Position numbers and translations under genes: made by a program. The notes beneath the pieces are model-generated. The model made no database searches. It had not been told where the DNA came from and saw nothing but the letters and a program-made list of their open reading frames with translations. Shown one piece after another: positions 1 through 12,046 of a DNA stretch of 64,000 bases. Position 1 is the first letter of the stretch. The number at the start of each line of letters is the position of its first letter. This stretch comes from Aralia elata (Eukaryota > Streptophyta > Magnoliopsida > Apiales > Araliaceae), in NCBI GenBank assembly GCA_034770075.1, contig CM068384.1, forward strand, positions 36,243,182 through 36,307,181. The letters are read 5' to 3'.

Positions 1-1665
1 CTTAGAAATTGCTTGCAGTAGGTAGATTGGTCGTGTTCACTGGTTGAGTTAAGTAAAACTGGAGTTCTTTCTAAGAAATTGATTAAGTTTGTGATTTGAG
101 TTAAGATTGACTGAAGTTGTTGGTTCACACATAACATGGGTGTCGACAAGTGAGATTTGGCTAACTGGTTTATGTCGGAACTCTTGCATTAGTTGAATAC
201 TTTATTTGAATAGTGGTATTATCTTTGAGGCCAAAGTTGGACATTGCATTATTTGTTGTTTGATTTGGATTCGTGTAGTACGGTGATTTGAGTATTGCAT
301 TGCTTGGGGACAAGCAATTGGTTAAGTTTGAGGGTATTTGATGAGTGTGTTTTATACCTACGAATCTAGTGCTCTTGAGCTTAATTTATTGCTATCTTTG
401 AGTGTTTTTATTATCATTTTATTTGTTTTTGTGTTTATGTTATGCAGGAGGGAATTGGAAGAGTAACAAGGTCAATCCAGGTGTTTGGGAACCAATATTG
501 AAGCTAGGGGTATCTTGGTAATTTTGGATATGGCGCCGGGGCGCTATAAAACAAAGGGATATGGCGCCGGGGCGCCAAAGGCAGTTTAGGTGCGGCAGTT
601 TATCTACTTGAAGCAGAGTTGGATACGGAAAAGGACTGAAAAAATGCTTATCTTATGTAATTAGGGCAACATTAGGAGAGGGGGATTATTATTTTATTGT
701 TATTATTCTACTTTTCTAGAGAGAACTTAGAGATATTCTGTGGATTACTTTTGTTCGAGCATTGAATATTGATGTGGGTTTAAGCTTACTTTGGATTTAT
801 TACTTCAATTGGGTTTGATCAATCTTCTTCTTCTTTATTCAATTGTTTGTTAATTTACCATGTGTAGATTTGATCCCATAATGGTTTTTGGTTCAGACAT
901 GAACTAATCTCCATTATGGGATTTTAACGGATTTTAATATGTAGTTTAATTACAGACTTGATTGCTAGATTGATTTATTTATCATAAGGAATTTCTATCA
1001 TGATTGTTTTGCATGTATGAATGCTTGATCACCATTCGATTTCAGTACTTGTATGGAATTGAAAAAATAACATATAAGTATGGATTGTAATCATGATAGC
1101 TTGCGAATATGAGGTTTAATTGGATAGCTTAATATTTTGTGAGTCAGATAGAAATATACTGTTTCACCGTAAGAGTCAAAATAAGGACTTGTGCTTAAAA
1201 TCAATATAATTGCAATTTTACATAGAAATATAGTGATTTTGGTTATAGTGGTGATTACATGTTGTCTATCAAGTATGGATATTATGTAAGTAGGTCATAA
1301 TGCATTGACAAATGATTATGTCTACTTTAGTGTCCTTGGCTATTTTTCTGTGATATGTGAACCTTATAGCATGATAGTGGTAATTAGATGAGCTATTAAA
1401 TGAAGTTAGGATCCCATTAATTCCAGGCTTGATATATTTTGTTAGTGTTTGCATAGTTAGTTATTAATTGATATAGGAATAATTTTTGTCACCAAAAGTA
1501 AGTCATTAGTTTAAGTAAATAAGTATAGTGATAGAGCTGATGCATAGTGATTTAATTTAATCCTGTCTCTGTGGGACGATACTTTACTTCCTCTGTATTA
1601 CTTGTTGACCGTGTATACTTGCACGAGTTAGAGTTCTTTTATTTAAGACTTAAAAAGAGGCAACA
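1..1665 (+). mobile_element. Athila/Tat-type Ty3/gypsy LTR, 5' end cut by window
   Basis: This is read as a long terminal repeat because its right end (CAACA at 1661-1665) is followed after six bases by a perfect Asp-tRNA primer-binding site and then by the start of a gag frame. The 5' end lies outside the window. Inside, the phrase ATATGGCGCCGGGGCGC occurs twice (about 529-545 and 560-577) around a TATA-like box. No coding capacity is expected, and short open frames in it are chance. The assignment to Athila/Tat rests on the primer site and the gag start; the lineage is an inference. Confidence 0.7.
545..551 (+). promoter_or_regulatory. Candidate TATA box of the Athila-type LTR
   Basis: TATAAAA lies between two copies of a GC-rich repeat (GGCGCCGGGGCGC). 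In LTR retrotransposons the U3/R promoter sits in this position. The transcription start is not visible. Confidence 0.4.
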
Positions 1666-1671
1666 AGTTTT

Positions 1672-1689
1672 TGGCGCCGTTGCCGGGGA
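1672..1689 (+). other. Primer-binding site, complementary to tRNA-Asp 3' end
   Basis: TGGCGCCGTTGCCGGGGA is the complement of the 3' end of plant tRNA-Asp, the usual primer of Athila/Tat Ty3/gypsy elements. It fixes the element's orientation (plus) and the LTR boundary just before it. Confidence 0.85.
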
Positions 1690-1813
1690 CAGGCGTTAGA
1701 TTTTTATTGTTATCATCAGTTTTAAGCTATATTGTTTGACTTAGACTACTCTAATCTTTTCTCATTTCTATTTTTTATTTTCTGTATTGGTTTCAGGTAC
1801 TTGTAGAATTTTT

Positions 1814-1990
1814 ATGCACACACGATCATCCAACTCAGAGTTGACACCAGCTCAGGATAATATTAACGGGAGAGGTTGGAAGGCGAGAGTGCGTAGAAAC
1901 TTACAAGCAGATTTAGAAAGTACTACATCCAATATGGCAGACGAGGAGCAAATAGAAGAGCGTAGAGTGCAGCATAGAGCCTTAAAGGGG
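1814..1990 (+). pseudogene. gag N-terminal fragment of the Athila/Tat-type element
   Basis: An ATG 124 bases after the primer site opens a frame starting MHTRSSNSELTPAQ and continuing through a charged region (ADEEQIEERRVQHRA) for about 57 codons. After that the frame runs into unrelated sequence (from about 1990) and stops at 2071. Position after the primer site and composition fit the start of a Ty3/gypsy gag. The capsid core, protease and polymerase are absent, so this is only the 5' stub of an element cut by a later rearrangement. No zinc knuckle is present. Confidence 0.55.
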
Positions 1991-1997
1991 GTTAATC

Positions 1998-2644
1998 TGT
2001 TTTTATACTTTGTATACCAGAAAATGGGGGGTTTTGGGTTGCTGATTAAAGATAAACTAATACGTAAATAATGCAAAGTAATATAACAAAATAAATCAGA
2101 AGAAACGAACCTTGGATTAAGTTAACTTCCACTTTCAGAATATTACACTAATCATTGACACGAGCATAAACAATTAGTACTTTGAATATTTATCGTTAAA
2201 ATCAACTCACCATTTAGAATTGTTCTATGTCTTTCCTTAATTTTAGTTAGATAAAACAAGCGATGTAAATGACCCTAACTACTAAACAACTTCAGACAAA
2301 TGCTAAAAGTTTAATCTAGTAGATGTTTTAAGAATTAGAAAGACCGATGAAGCTAAACAATACACGCACAAACCGTTGCATTTTATTTAGTTGAGTATTC
2401 TTCTTAAGATATAATAATCTTATGATTTGCAGTTAATTATTAACCTTACTTGTTTCACAAATTAGAGTGACAAAAAATAATTATGGATTTAATATCTAAT
2501 TTAACAGTAGATTTCAACGAATAATAAATTAGTTTGCAACCTAGCAATTAAACATATCAATCATACAATTCAAGTGCAAAAGAATAATCAATACTCAAAA
2601 TAATAATCGAACAATTAAAACTAATTAGATCTCACAGTGCAATA
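1998..2644 (-). mobile_element. Antisense Athila/Tat-like LTR, left part (split by copia insertion)
   Basis: AT-rich noncoding DNA beginning near TGTTTTTATACTTTG. Removing the copia element at 2645-12041 joins it through the duplicated CAATA to 12047-12536, giving about 1.1 kb that resembles in layout the antisense Athila LTR at 47305-49071. No gene is visible in it. The left boundary is approximate. Confidence 0.4.
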
Positions 2645-3215
2645 TGTTAGTTCTATGGGACACAATAGAGATCTAGAAGGGAGGTTAAATAGATCCTTTA
2701 AAAAAAATTCGTTCACAGCAAACGTATAACAGTTATGATTAACAGAATCAATTCATGCACAGCGGAATATACTTTAAGAACACCTTCAATGATATAAGAA
2801 TAATCAGAGTTCTATAATTAAATCTACAATATGGTTGATAATAGATATAACAGTTATTGTATATAATGTAAAAGACATAAAGTAAATAACACAAGAGGTT
2901 TTTAAGTGGTTCGGAGACTGAACAACTCATACTCGACTCTTCTACTTCAACAAGTAGGAAATCCACTAAGGTTTAGTCACAAAGACAAGGACGCTCCGCC
3001 CTCCTCAAGTCCAGCAGATGTGAGTTGTTTTTAGTCACTAAGACAAGGATCCTTTGACCATTCTCAAGTCCAACAGACATAAGTTGTTTTTAGCCCCTCA
3101 AGCAAGGATCCTCTGACCCTCCTCAAGTCCAATAGACAATAGGTATTTAGTCATAAGACAAGGATGCAACGCCCCTCCGTTCCAAGCCTAGTAGACTTGA
3201 AAGCTTTAGTCACAG
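2645..3215 (-). repeat. Copia LTR, left copy (recognisable part)
   Basis: Closely matches 5390-5960: shared landmarks are the terminal TGTT..GTTC.ATGGGACAC, a run around GTGGTTCGGAGACTGAACAAC, and the repeated phrase CAAG(G)TCCAGCAGAC. Both copies contain internal tandem variants of AGACAAGGATCCTCTGACCC...AAGTCCAGCAGAC, a degenerate 50-60 bp repeat. Similarity is lost after about 3215. Confidence 0.75.
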
Positions 3216-3308
3216 AGTTTTAAGACTCTATAACTGGGGGAGGGTTGTTTGGATAAATGGAGTGTCTCTTGTGCAACGTATTCCACTTCTTCTCCCTTAT
3301 CTCCTACA

Positions 3309-3512
3309 TCATGTAGTTTTCACAATCTTCATGTCTTCAGTCACTTTTACCTTAACATAAGTTTCAGCAGGCTTCATTTCTTTGAGATCAGTTTTCAATG
3401 ACTTCTCCTCAATCTGAGTATGAGTTGGCTCAGGGACTTCAGATTGCTTCCCCTCAACATGTGCATTGCTAGGCTTAACCACTTGTTGCTCCCCTATAGT
3501 TGGTGCATCCAT
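3309..3512 (-). CDS. Unrecognised charged ORF inside copia element
   Basis: A 67-codon frame rich in Lys, Glu and Thr (contains EVPEPTHTQIEEKS and KVKVTEDMKIVKTT). On the minus strand the frame is also open upstream of the first Met (SNDPIFRRPSTSE). It has no cysteine motif, membrane segment or recognisable retroelement domain. It sits between the recognisable part of the left LTR and a CTCTACGATC motif array. It may be a remnant of the element's internal coding region, a captured host fragment or a chance open frame. I cannot assign a function. Confidence 0.25.
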   Translation of the reverse strand: MDAPTIGEQQVVKPSNAHVEGKQSEVPEPTHTQIEEKSLKTDLKEMKPAETYVKVKVTEDMKIVKTT

Positions 3513-3539
3513 CTCAGAGGTAGATGGTCTTCTAAAGAT

Positions 3540-4240
3540 TGGATCATTTGATCGTAGAATATTTTCTCTAGTGTTGGCTACTCTATGATCCCCTTGTCTA
3601 ACACTGTGATCGTAGGGTTTGCTTCTACGATCGTAGAGTTGGTCTGAACTTGATGTGGATCTTGCTCTTGTGTACCTCTCAGCTTCAAGAGATGCATTAT
3701 GCTTAATTGAGCTCTAGCTTATGAAGAGAGTATTACTGAAAGATCATGACTTTGTAGCTGGTCAGGAATTTGTTGACGAAGATCATAAGTTAGCTTTCAC
3801 TTGGCTAAACTTTAGTAAAGGTTGATCAACTGTGATACCTGCAGGTTGAGTAATTCTCTAACTTGGTACCCACTATTATTTGGGTCCTGCGGGGTTAGTT
3901 CTTTTGAATGCCCGTGCCTTTCAGACTATAGATTCATAACATACATAGCAGTTCATATATTATGACAGGTAATTAAGTTGTTTGAGTGTGTGTGTGTGTA
4001 AGAGGTAAATTTGTGTGAAACTAATGTAGATCCCCAAACCCTTTTCTTAGACAAAACACTTCTTAACTTATTCTATGTTCTAAGTTTTTGAACTTTAGTA
4101 GAGTAGTGGTTGGTTCTATGAGTTGTACCTAGTAGGTTCGTAGAGTTGATCAGTCTCTACGATCCTTCAAAGTGCAGTAGTAGATATGACTACATTCTAT
4201 GATTTGTCAAATACTTATATCATAGAGGAACTCGTAACCT
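3540..4240. repeat. Dispersed GATCGTAGAGT motif cluster (small)
   Basis: Several spaced copies of GATCGTAGA(G/A)T or its complement, including the near-palindrome TTCTACGATCGTAGAG at 3623-3638. The same motif recurs densely at 10600-11730 and 42170-42620. No gene is seen here. Confidence 0.6.
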
Positions 4241-5375
4241 CGTAAGCTAAGGTAGGATGAACATAAAACATTAGGCATAGCCACCTTTTTGAATTCCTTA
4301 AGCAACAGACTTAATGAAAGAAAATGAGTGTACTAAAGATACTTCCTATTGAGTTTTCTACATCCAAGGTGAAAGATAAACTTCCAACATTAGAACTAAT
4401 TTAATTAAAGACAAGTCTTTAACAAGTGATTATCTAGCACACATAGCCAATTGCACGTTGTATAATATTTCTAACACATCTTACAATAGGATAAGATTAA
4501 ATTTAAACAATGGATACACCTCAGATATCTTTCTTAAGTGTTTCATTTTCGGTCTCACACGTGGATGGAGAGAAGGATGAATATTGGCATTGCACTTTCT
4601 CTCTTTCTCCTTTTGAGGAAGAAAATGATTCCTTGAAAGAACTCGGAGATATATAGAGATGCAACACAGACATACTATCATGTAATTCTATTTTCCGATC
4701 ATCAATATTAGCATTTAGAGGAGATGGAAATTAAATACCTTACTGATGTCAGTCTCGTGACAGTCAGTGATTCTGTTTGTGGTGTGGCATACTGCTGATG
4801 GTTAGTGATTTGCAGTCCTTCAAGATTCTGCCAGCATCATCATTGCTCTGCCTTGATTGTCATATCGAACATATCCTTTGCGTTACATACAGGGAAAGGT
4901 TTTGGCGACCCATTTCTCTTGATACGCTTGAATGAACCTCCAGGTTCATATTTGTTGAGTAGGATCAAGCCACATGGAATCATCGTTGTAGCGCATTGAT
5001 GATGGAGTATTATCACTTTAGATATATACTATATCATCATTCGTGAATCTTCTTAACATCTCCTTTAGTAGAGATACTGATATATTTTGAATAGAGAATT
5101 CTCAGTTCTTGTCACATCTGTACTTTCCTTCCGATGGGTTGATTGATTTGCTGATTAATCTTTGCAAGGCATGCCTGAAGATGATGTCATTTAATCATGT
5201 GGACCAATTTGGATATCCTCAAGTGGTTATTCATTAGAATATCTACACATACAATTTTCAACATGTAAGCGCGTTATTGTAATGTCTTACAACCAATACC
5301 GAGATTTTATAATCGTTCTAAATTTGTGGCATGGATCAACTCAAAGCGTAAGCTTTATCATATTCATGAGAACCT
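4241..5375. other. Noncoding interior of the copia element
   Basis: Only short chance frames are open. No protein domain of a retroelement is visible. Presumed leader or degenerate interior between the left LTR and the primer site. Confidence 0.4.
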
Positions 5376-5387
5376 GCTCTGATACCA
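5376..5387 (-). other. Copia primer-binding site (initiator Met tRNA type)
   Basis: Plus strand GCTCTGATACCA, i.e. TGGTATCAGAGC on the minus strand, the standard Ty1/copia primer site. It lies 2 bp from the inner edge of the right LTR (5390) and sets the element's minus orientation. Confidence 0.85.
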
Positions 5388-5389
5388 AT

Positions 5390-6641
5390 TGTTTGTTCCA
5401 TGGGACACAATAGAGATCTAGAAGGGGGGTTGAATAGATCCTTTAAAACTTTTTTTTGTTCATAGCGAAAGTATAGCAATTATGATTAACAAAATCAATT
5501 TATGCACATCGGAATATACTTTAAGAACCCCTTCAATGATATAAGCATAATCACAGTTCTATAATTAAATCTACAATATGGTTGATAACAGATATAGCAG
5601 TTATTATACATAATGTAAAAGACATAAAGTAAATAACACAAGAGGTTTTAAGTGGTTCGGAGACTGAACAACTCCTACTCCACTCTTCTACTTCAACAAG
5701 TAAGAAATCCACTAAGGTTTATTCACAAAGACATGGACGCTCCGCCCTCCTCAAGTCCAGCAGACATGAGTTGTTTTTAGCCCCTCAGGCAAGGATCCTC
5801 TGACCTTCCTCAAGTCCAGCAGACAAGAGGTATTTAGTCAAAAGACAAGGACGCAACGCCCCTCCGTTCCAAGCCCAGCAGACTTGAAAGTTTTAGTCAA
5901 TTAAGAAAAAGACCCAGAAGACCTTCTTTCCAAGCCCAGTAGACTTGAAGCTTTAATCATAAGATAAAGATCCTCTGACCCTCTTAGGTGTGTTGGTGAT
6001 AGTTGGATTGTGTTGCTAAGATGAACTTTGATCTCCTTCATCTTCAGGTACTTAGCAGCTGTTGGTAATCAACTTCTGGATGTTGCTGATGTTGGTCGCT
6101 GATGCTCTTCTTCTTTTGGTATTTAGCATATGCAAATGATCACCCTGGATGTACTGCTTGAGCTCTCTACATATGCTTGATGTATCTCTGAGCTTTTACA
6201 GTCATGAACACTAGTTGTTTTGTACTGAACCTATTTTGTTCTTCATCTTTGTCAGCTCACAGTGTTCATTATCGATCATAGAGTTGCACTTCAATATTTG
6301 CTTTCAACTCTGGTTACTATTGATCTTGGCTTCTTGGTCATTTGACTCTTAGCTCATATGTCCGCACTTCGGCATACTTTGGTGAGCCTTTAGCAGATGT
6401 GTTTAATCAGTGTTCTCGCTCTCGCACATCTTTAACCTTGATGTAGTTCATCTCTTATAGATTCCTTCATTCTTGCCGTTGGAATCTTGCCGTTGATAGC
6501 TTCCCGTTGCATTTCTTCCCGTTGGAGATTTTTTGCTGCAGACTTTTTTATTGTATTAATGAATATTTTACTCTTTGAAGTTTGCTAGTGATGGCTGAGT
6601 CAGCTTCCATTAACTGATATCAAGGTAGTGGAGTCATGTGT
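5390..6641 (-). repeat. Copia right (5') LTR, first part
   Basis: Starts TGTTTGTTCCATGGGACAC, matching the left LTR. It is interrupted at 6641 by the solo Tekay-like LTR and resumes at 10412. The last five bases TGTGT are the target duplication of that insertion. Confidence 0.7.
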
Positions 6642-9600
6642 TGTAATGCCAAAGAAATTCTTAGTTTTATTATATTAATTGAATATTAGTGGTATTGAAA
6701 CCTTGGAATGTATTGAGAATGATATGTGATTATTATAGAATATTATTGTCTATAATAATAAATAAAAAGAAAACTATTTGGCCTAATATTAAATAGTAAG
6801 GATGAGAATTAAATAACCTAAGAGTTATAGTATTGAGAAATTTTGGTATTTAAACTATATACCAATCCAAGGGATAAATTTTATTATTATCTCAAAGTAT
6901 TATTTATTTTGAACTTAATTAAAGAAAGTTTAATTGAGTTATATAATTAAATTTATATAGGTAAGTATTTAAAATTCCAAATTTGAGTGGAATAGAAACC
7001 CTAATTAAATAATTAGGGTAAGATAAAGTATAAGGTAATGGACCATGACAAATTACATGGCCCAAACAATTTAATTAGAAAGCCCTAATGAATTATTGAA
7101 GGCCTAAAACATGACCCAATTATGTAGGGACTTGTTAGTCTTTTTACTCAACAAATTTGGCAATAAAAATAATTCAATAATGGGCAAAAGAAGAGTAGCA
7201 TGCCGGCAAGAAGGAGGGAGTATAAGCATGTGTTGAATTTATTTTCTACTTCACTTTAGTTGGCCACCTACTCCCTTAGGTGTCAACTTAAGAAACTAGC
7301 CACCATGTTCACCAAACTTGCAAGGAAAAGAAAGAGTAACAAGAGAGAGAAGGCTTGAGTGTTGGTGTTAATGTATAGATATAATTGTTATATGTATATA
7401 CTTTTTACTAGCACTAAAAGTCTTTACCCTTTTAGTAAACTACCTTTTTGCTTTTTACTTCTATTCTCCACCCAATAGTTAACAAAAGAAAAAAAAAATA
7501 GATAGATAGTAAGAGAGAGAGGGTCGGCCATAGGAGAACATAAAGGAAGAGAAGCAAGCTCATGCACCCCAAATACATAAGCTATTTTGGAAAGGAAAGA
7601 AGAGCATCCCACAAATCAAGGTGAACAAAGAAATCAAACCCTAGTTATTTCATGCTTATATATTTTTATGTTTGATATATGAAAATCAAACTCTAAATAT
7701 CTAGAAGCATGCTAGGATGATAAAAATAATGTTAAGTGGGTTTAACTTGAGTGTTGGTATATGTTTATGTGGAAACTTTTGGCAAATGCTTAAAAACATT
7801 TTTACCGACGAACAAATCATAACCTAATGTATAAAATTGTACATTTTAAAATCTACAAATGTTTTTCGTAATTTTTATTTTCCTGGTATATCTTGGGTAA
7901 TTAAGGATAAAACTTCGTTGGAATTACTTAAAAAGATGTTAAAATGAGTGAGTTATGCAATTTATACCAAAACACCCCAACTGTTAGAAGACTGTGCATA
8001 ATAGTCCACTTCCGGACTGTTTTCAGGGACCAAACCAGGTCCAAATCTGGAGTTTGATGATGGAAAATTGTAGTTCGGAAAGATACGAATCCAACGATAC
8101 CAACTAGGCCTAAATCGAAGTTGTATATTTCATTCTATGAAGGTTTTCGTAAAGGACCCTGAATCTGGAAACTAAAAGAAGAAAATGAGAAAAAAATAAT
8201 AATAAAACCGATTTTCCGGTGAACCGGCGGAACTTTCCGGCGGCCGGTTCACCCACTTTCCGGCCGGTTCCGACGGTGATTCCAGGACCCAAATTTTTCT
8301 AAAATTGTGAAGAATATTTTAATATTTATTGCACAATTTTTCTGGACCGTTTGGTAATTATTAGATAATTAATGGATTCAACTCATTTAAATCATTTAAA
8401 ACTTATTAATGATTATTGATGCCACTAAATAATTATAGAACTAATTTCATATAATCTAAATGTTATTAACTACTTAATTATTATTTAAAGAAAATTAAGC
8501 AATAATTAAGTAGAGTTAGTATTAATCAACTAACTAGTGATTATTTAATTAAAGTTAAATAATAAATAGAGGTAACTAAATTGATTAATTATTATTTAAT
8601 ATATATTAGATAATAATTAAAGAGTGTTTGAGTAAGATTAAGTAATTACTCACTTTTATTATCATAATAAAATAATTATTTATTATTTAATATTAAATAA
8701 TAAATAAGTACAAATGATAATTAATTAAATTAATTAATTATTCTTTTATTAATTAGAAAGAATACTTAAAGGTTTATGAAGTGACTTAATTATTTACTAT
8801 TCAAGGGTAAATAATTTATTTTATTATTTAATTATATTAAATAATAAATAAAGACAAATGTTAATTAATTATTCTTTAATAATAAAGAATCATTAAAGAG
8901 TAATGAAAGAGATAGAGTAATTATTTTTAAAGATAAGTAATTCATTAGTTATTATTTAATTAATAATTAGAGAAGAATGGTTAGTAAATAATTAATTATT
9001 ATTTAATTTATAATTAATAATAATTTGATTATCTAGTATTTAATTGATATTAAATACTAAGTAGAATTATGTAGTTATTATTTATTTTATTAAATAGTAA
9101 CTAAAGGTAATTAAGAGACTACTATTTTACTAATATTAAATAGTACTCAAGTAAAAGTATAGGTAATCAATAAATGGAATTTTAGCAATTTATTAATTAA
9201 AAAATTATAATAAATTGTTTAAAGATTTAATAAGTGTATAACACTTAAGATAAACACTATTAAATAATTAAATTATTAACCTAAGATCAATTAAATGTCT
9301 TAAAAGGTTAATGATAGCATATTATTATGTGTATCTTGTAATGAATATACCTACTAAATGAATAGCCAAAGTAGGTGTATTGATGTACAATTATGTGTTA
9401 TACTGATTGATAGACCGACGTTATTAATGCTAGGTCACTCAACAAAGTTTAATTAAAGCTAGATAGCCGTAGCTCGTCGAACATGCAAGTTTTCCTAACT
9501 CAGCTCGAGTATTATTTTTTCGAAGCATATTAGTGAATAATTATTGATGATTATTCGCATCTATAATATTTATTGACATTCGCACTTCGTACAAATTAAA

Positions 9601-10411
9601 TTCCTGTTCTATTATTGTTGGACTATGAATTGTTTAAAGTTCTTTCATCAATGAACTGTTATGAACTGGATCTATGCTAATTGTATCAGCTAGATCGAAT
9701 CCGTTAAATAGATAAACTCAAATCATTTTAAAAGCTAATCCTATTAGTTGATTGGTATGGATTCTTCGACTGAGATAAAGAACAGTTTTATTAAAGCATT
9801 AATTAAAAAAAAAAATTATTGCTCGATTATTAAGTGTTTATGCATAAATCACCGGGTATGAAAGGTTGATCCCCTTGATTACCAAAACTTATTAAAAGGA
9901 CCAGTTTAAATACTGACAACCTTCGCATATGTTCATGGTTAATTATAACCTCTCAGTATCTATTGTTTTATCATTGAATCTTGTTGATTGTTCTTGTACA
10001 GTTGAATTTTATCGTTGAATATCTATAGATAAAATTCTTTCTAATCATGATATACCTCCTTTTTAATTAAACTTGCTAAGCAAAATAGTTGCTTACTCTT
10101 GCTATATCATGACGTTTATTTCAGCTAAACCAGAAAGTGCTACAAAGAAAGACAAAGGAAAAGGAAAAGTGCAGGAGTAGTTTATTATGAATTCTTGGAC
10201 CCTATAATTGATGTAATTATTATGTAAACCTTTTGTAATATTAAGGGTATGTGTTAAGTTAAGGTTAAGTAGACCTGGGAAATATTGTTGTAGACTTTAC
10301 TAAAATGAACAATGTATGTTTATTATTCCGCATTAGTAAATAGACTGTTTATAATGTTCATAGATCGTGAGCACCAAACCCGAGGTTAGAGAAACATGGT
10401 GTGTTGTCACA
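6642..10411 (+). mobile_element. Solo Tekay-like Ty3/gypsy LTR (3.77 kb)
   Basis: Begins TGTAATGCCAAAGAAATTC and ends GTGTTGTCACA, flanked by a perfect 5-bp duplication TGTGT (6637-6641, 10412-10416). The start and the last ~1.3 kb correspond to the Tekay LTR at 40581-44051: TGTAATG start, the segment around CTCGAGT/ATTATTCGCA, the phrase GTTGATCCCCTT and the closing TCGTGAGCACCAAA. The middle is AT-rich with long runs of TAATTAAT-like sequence (8340-9300) and has no related counterpart that I can see. No internal coding region is present, as expected after LTR-LTR recombination. There are no supported genes in this stretch. Confidence 0.75.
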
Positions 10412-10491
10412 TGTGTGTTGTCTTTAACCGTTGCAAACATGGTTGTAGACTGTCACATGTGTGTTGTCTTTAACCGTTGCAAACATGGTTG
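10405..10491 (+). repeat. 46-bp tandem duplication at the solo LTR edge
   Basis: TGTCACATGTGTGTTGTCTT repeats with period 46 (10405 and 10451). The first copy spans the last seven bases of the LTR plus its target duplication, so the LTR end is formally ambiguous (10411 or 10457). The related LTR at 44051 supports 10411. Confidence 0.75.
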
Positions 10492-10559
10492 TTTGAATCC
10501 CACTGAGATTGGTTCCATATTAATGCTCATTTAAGTAATCAGCCGCTCATCTTGGGATT

Positions 10560-11735
10560 ATTAACTAAGTGTAGTGATATCTACAATCCTTGCTGGCACT
10601 TTAGGTACTCTACGATCAACTTAGTTTGTAGTCTTTTACTTCTGATCGTAGAGTTATCTACTTGCTCCTCAATGGCTCTTTGATCATGCTTGTTGCGCAC
10701 TGCCTTGGAACTCGTAGAGTGACTGAATGCACTTGCTCTACGCTTTAATGTGATTCTTACTATTCTGAAGTTATGCCTTTTATACTCTGTGATCTCCATT
10801 GAGCTTTACGTTCTCAGAGCATAGGTTCATGATCCTAGTTGAGCTTTTGCGATAGCTTTCATATCATAAAGGACTGCTCTATGATCTTCAGATGTTCGCT
10901 CTTTCACTGTAGAGGATTGCTCTACGATCTTCAGTTACTAGCTCTGCTACTTCTTTCTTATCATAGAGGAATGCTCTACGATCTTTAGTTGCTAGCTCTT
11001 CTTAGGTCGAGGATTGCTCTACGATCTTCTAAATGTATTTAAGTGATTGTTCATATCTGGCAGAGTAGTTTGTTTAGTTGTGGCTCAACTCTACTTTTAC
11101 TTAATCGAGTTGTTGTTTGCCCACTATATGATCTTGTCTAAGATGTAAGTCATAGAGTCTTGGTGGAATCGTAGAGTGTAAGTTTGAGCTGCTCTATGAT
11201 CTCTGTTAGGACTTGATGCTTAAGATGCACTTTGAGATCTTCGTTTAACTCGTCTGATAACTCAAGCACAACTTACTTGATAATCTTCATGAGGACTGTT
11301 GCCTTGACTTTGAGTGCTCATGCAGAGGTTACTCTACGTTCTGTAGACTGTTCATGGGAGTCGTAGAGTGACTGACTGCCTTGACTCTACGATCCCGAGA
11401 GAAAGAACTCTACGATCTTCCGAGCCTTAGTATTGCGTACGTTTGTCCAACTCTACGATACAGAGAAGGAACATTGCGAGTGGTCGATCCTTACTCTGCG
11501 TTTGCCGAGCAGGAGCTCTACGACTGGTCGAGCCTTACTCTACGTTTGCCGAGCAGGAGCTCTACGACTGGCCGAGCCTTACTCTACGTTTGTCTGGCAA
11601 ACTCTGCGATGCTTTGCTAGCTGAACTCCAAGTTGGCTAACTATTCTACGATCATCTTCTGACTGTTCTACAGTAAAGCCAGGGTTGCTCTATGATAGCT
11701 TGTGCAGTCTTTTAGTCTTTCTATGCTCTACGATC
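10560..11735. repeat. CTCTACGATC motif array
   Basis: CTCTACGATC or one-base variants occur more than ten times at irregular spacing (for example near 10600, 10928, 10973, 11018, 11388, 11409, 11559, 11723). Parts form longer tandem units. Three overlapping open frames at 11381-11640 are a by-product of the repetition, not genes. Confidence 0.75.
11507..11594. repeat. 44-bp tandem duplication within the array
   Basis: Two adjacent near-identical 44-bp units beginning GAGCAGGAGCTCTACGACTG, with a partial third unit just upstream (about 11478-11506). Differences are only a few bases. Confidence 0.8.
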
Positions 11736-12046
11736 AGTCAGCTCTTTATATCTATTATTTCAGCTCATAAGATCATCCTAACAAGTTTGATCTTCTTCTA
11801 TTCTAAGTCCTTGTACATCAAATTCATTTAAGGACTTTACAATACTTAATATTGCAAATATGCTTTTATCAGAGACACTTTAGATCAACCTAACATATTT
11901 GATCTTTTCATTCTAAGCTTGTACATGTCTTTCATTTAAGGACTTTACAATTGTTTATCATAGTAAATGTACTTTTAATCATTTTGCCATCAATCAAATC
12001 ACATATAATGACCTATGGTAATTTCATGCAGATTCCCAACACAATA

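Larger units (their letters stand above)
2645..12041 (-). mobile_element. Ty1/copia element, non-autonomous, with nested solo LTR
   Basis: The left end starts TGTTAGTTCTATGGGACAC and the right end finishes GATTCCCAACA, so on the minus strand the LTR reads TGTTGGGAATC...CA. The element is bordered by a perfect 5-bp target duplication CAATA (2640-2644 and 12042-12046). The primer site is at 5376-5387. Subtracting the nested 3.77 kb LTR leaves about 5.6 kb. No protease, integrase, reverse transcriptase or RNase H motif is found in any frame, so it is either internally deleted or a large non-autonomous derivative. The left LTR shares only its first ~570 bp clearly with the right one, which suggests a deletion or recombination in the left half. 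Confidence 0.75.
10412..12041 (-). repeat. Copia right (5') LTR, second part
   Basis: Continuation of the LTR after the nested insertion. It carries a dense CTCTACGATC array (10600-11730) and an imperfect duplication near its end, in which phrases like TTTGATCTT...ATTTAAGGACTTTACAAT recur at about 11788-11845 and 11896-11955. It ends CCCAACA followed by the CAATA target duplication. No coding region is supported. Confidence 0.65.

Noticed and set aside
11381..11640. Three overlapping open frames, 63-79 codons
   Set aside because: They exist because the 44-bp tandem repeat has no stop in several frames. Leu/Ser-rich translations repeat with the DNA, and there is no start or domain support.
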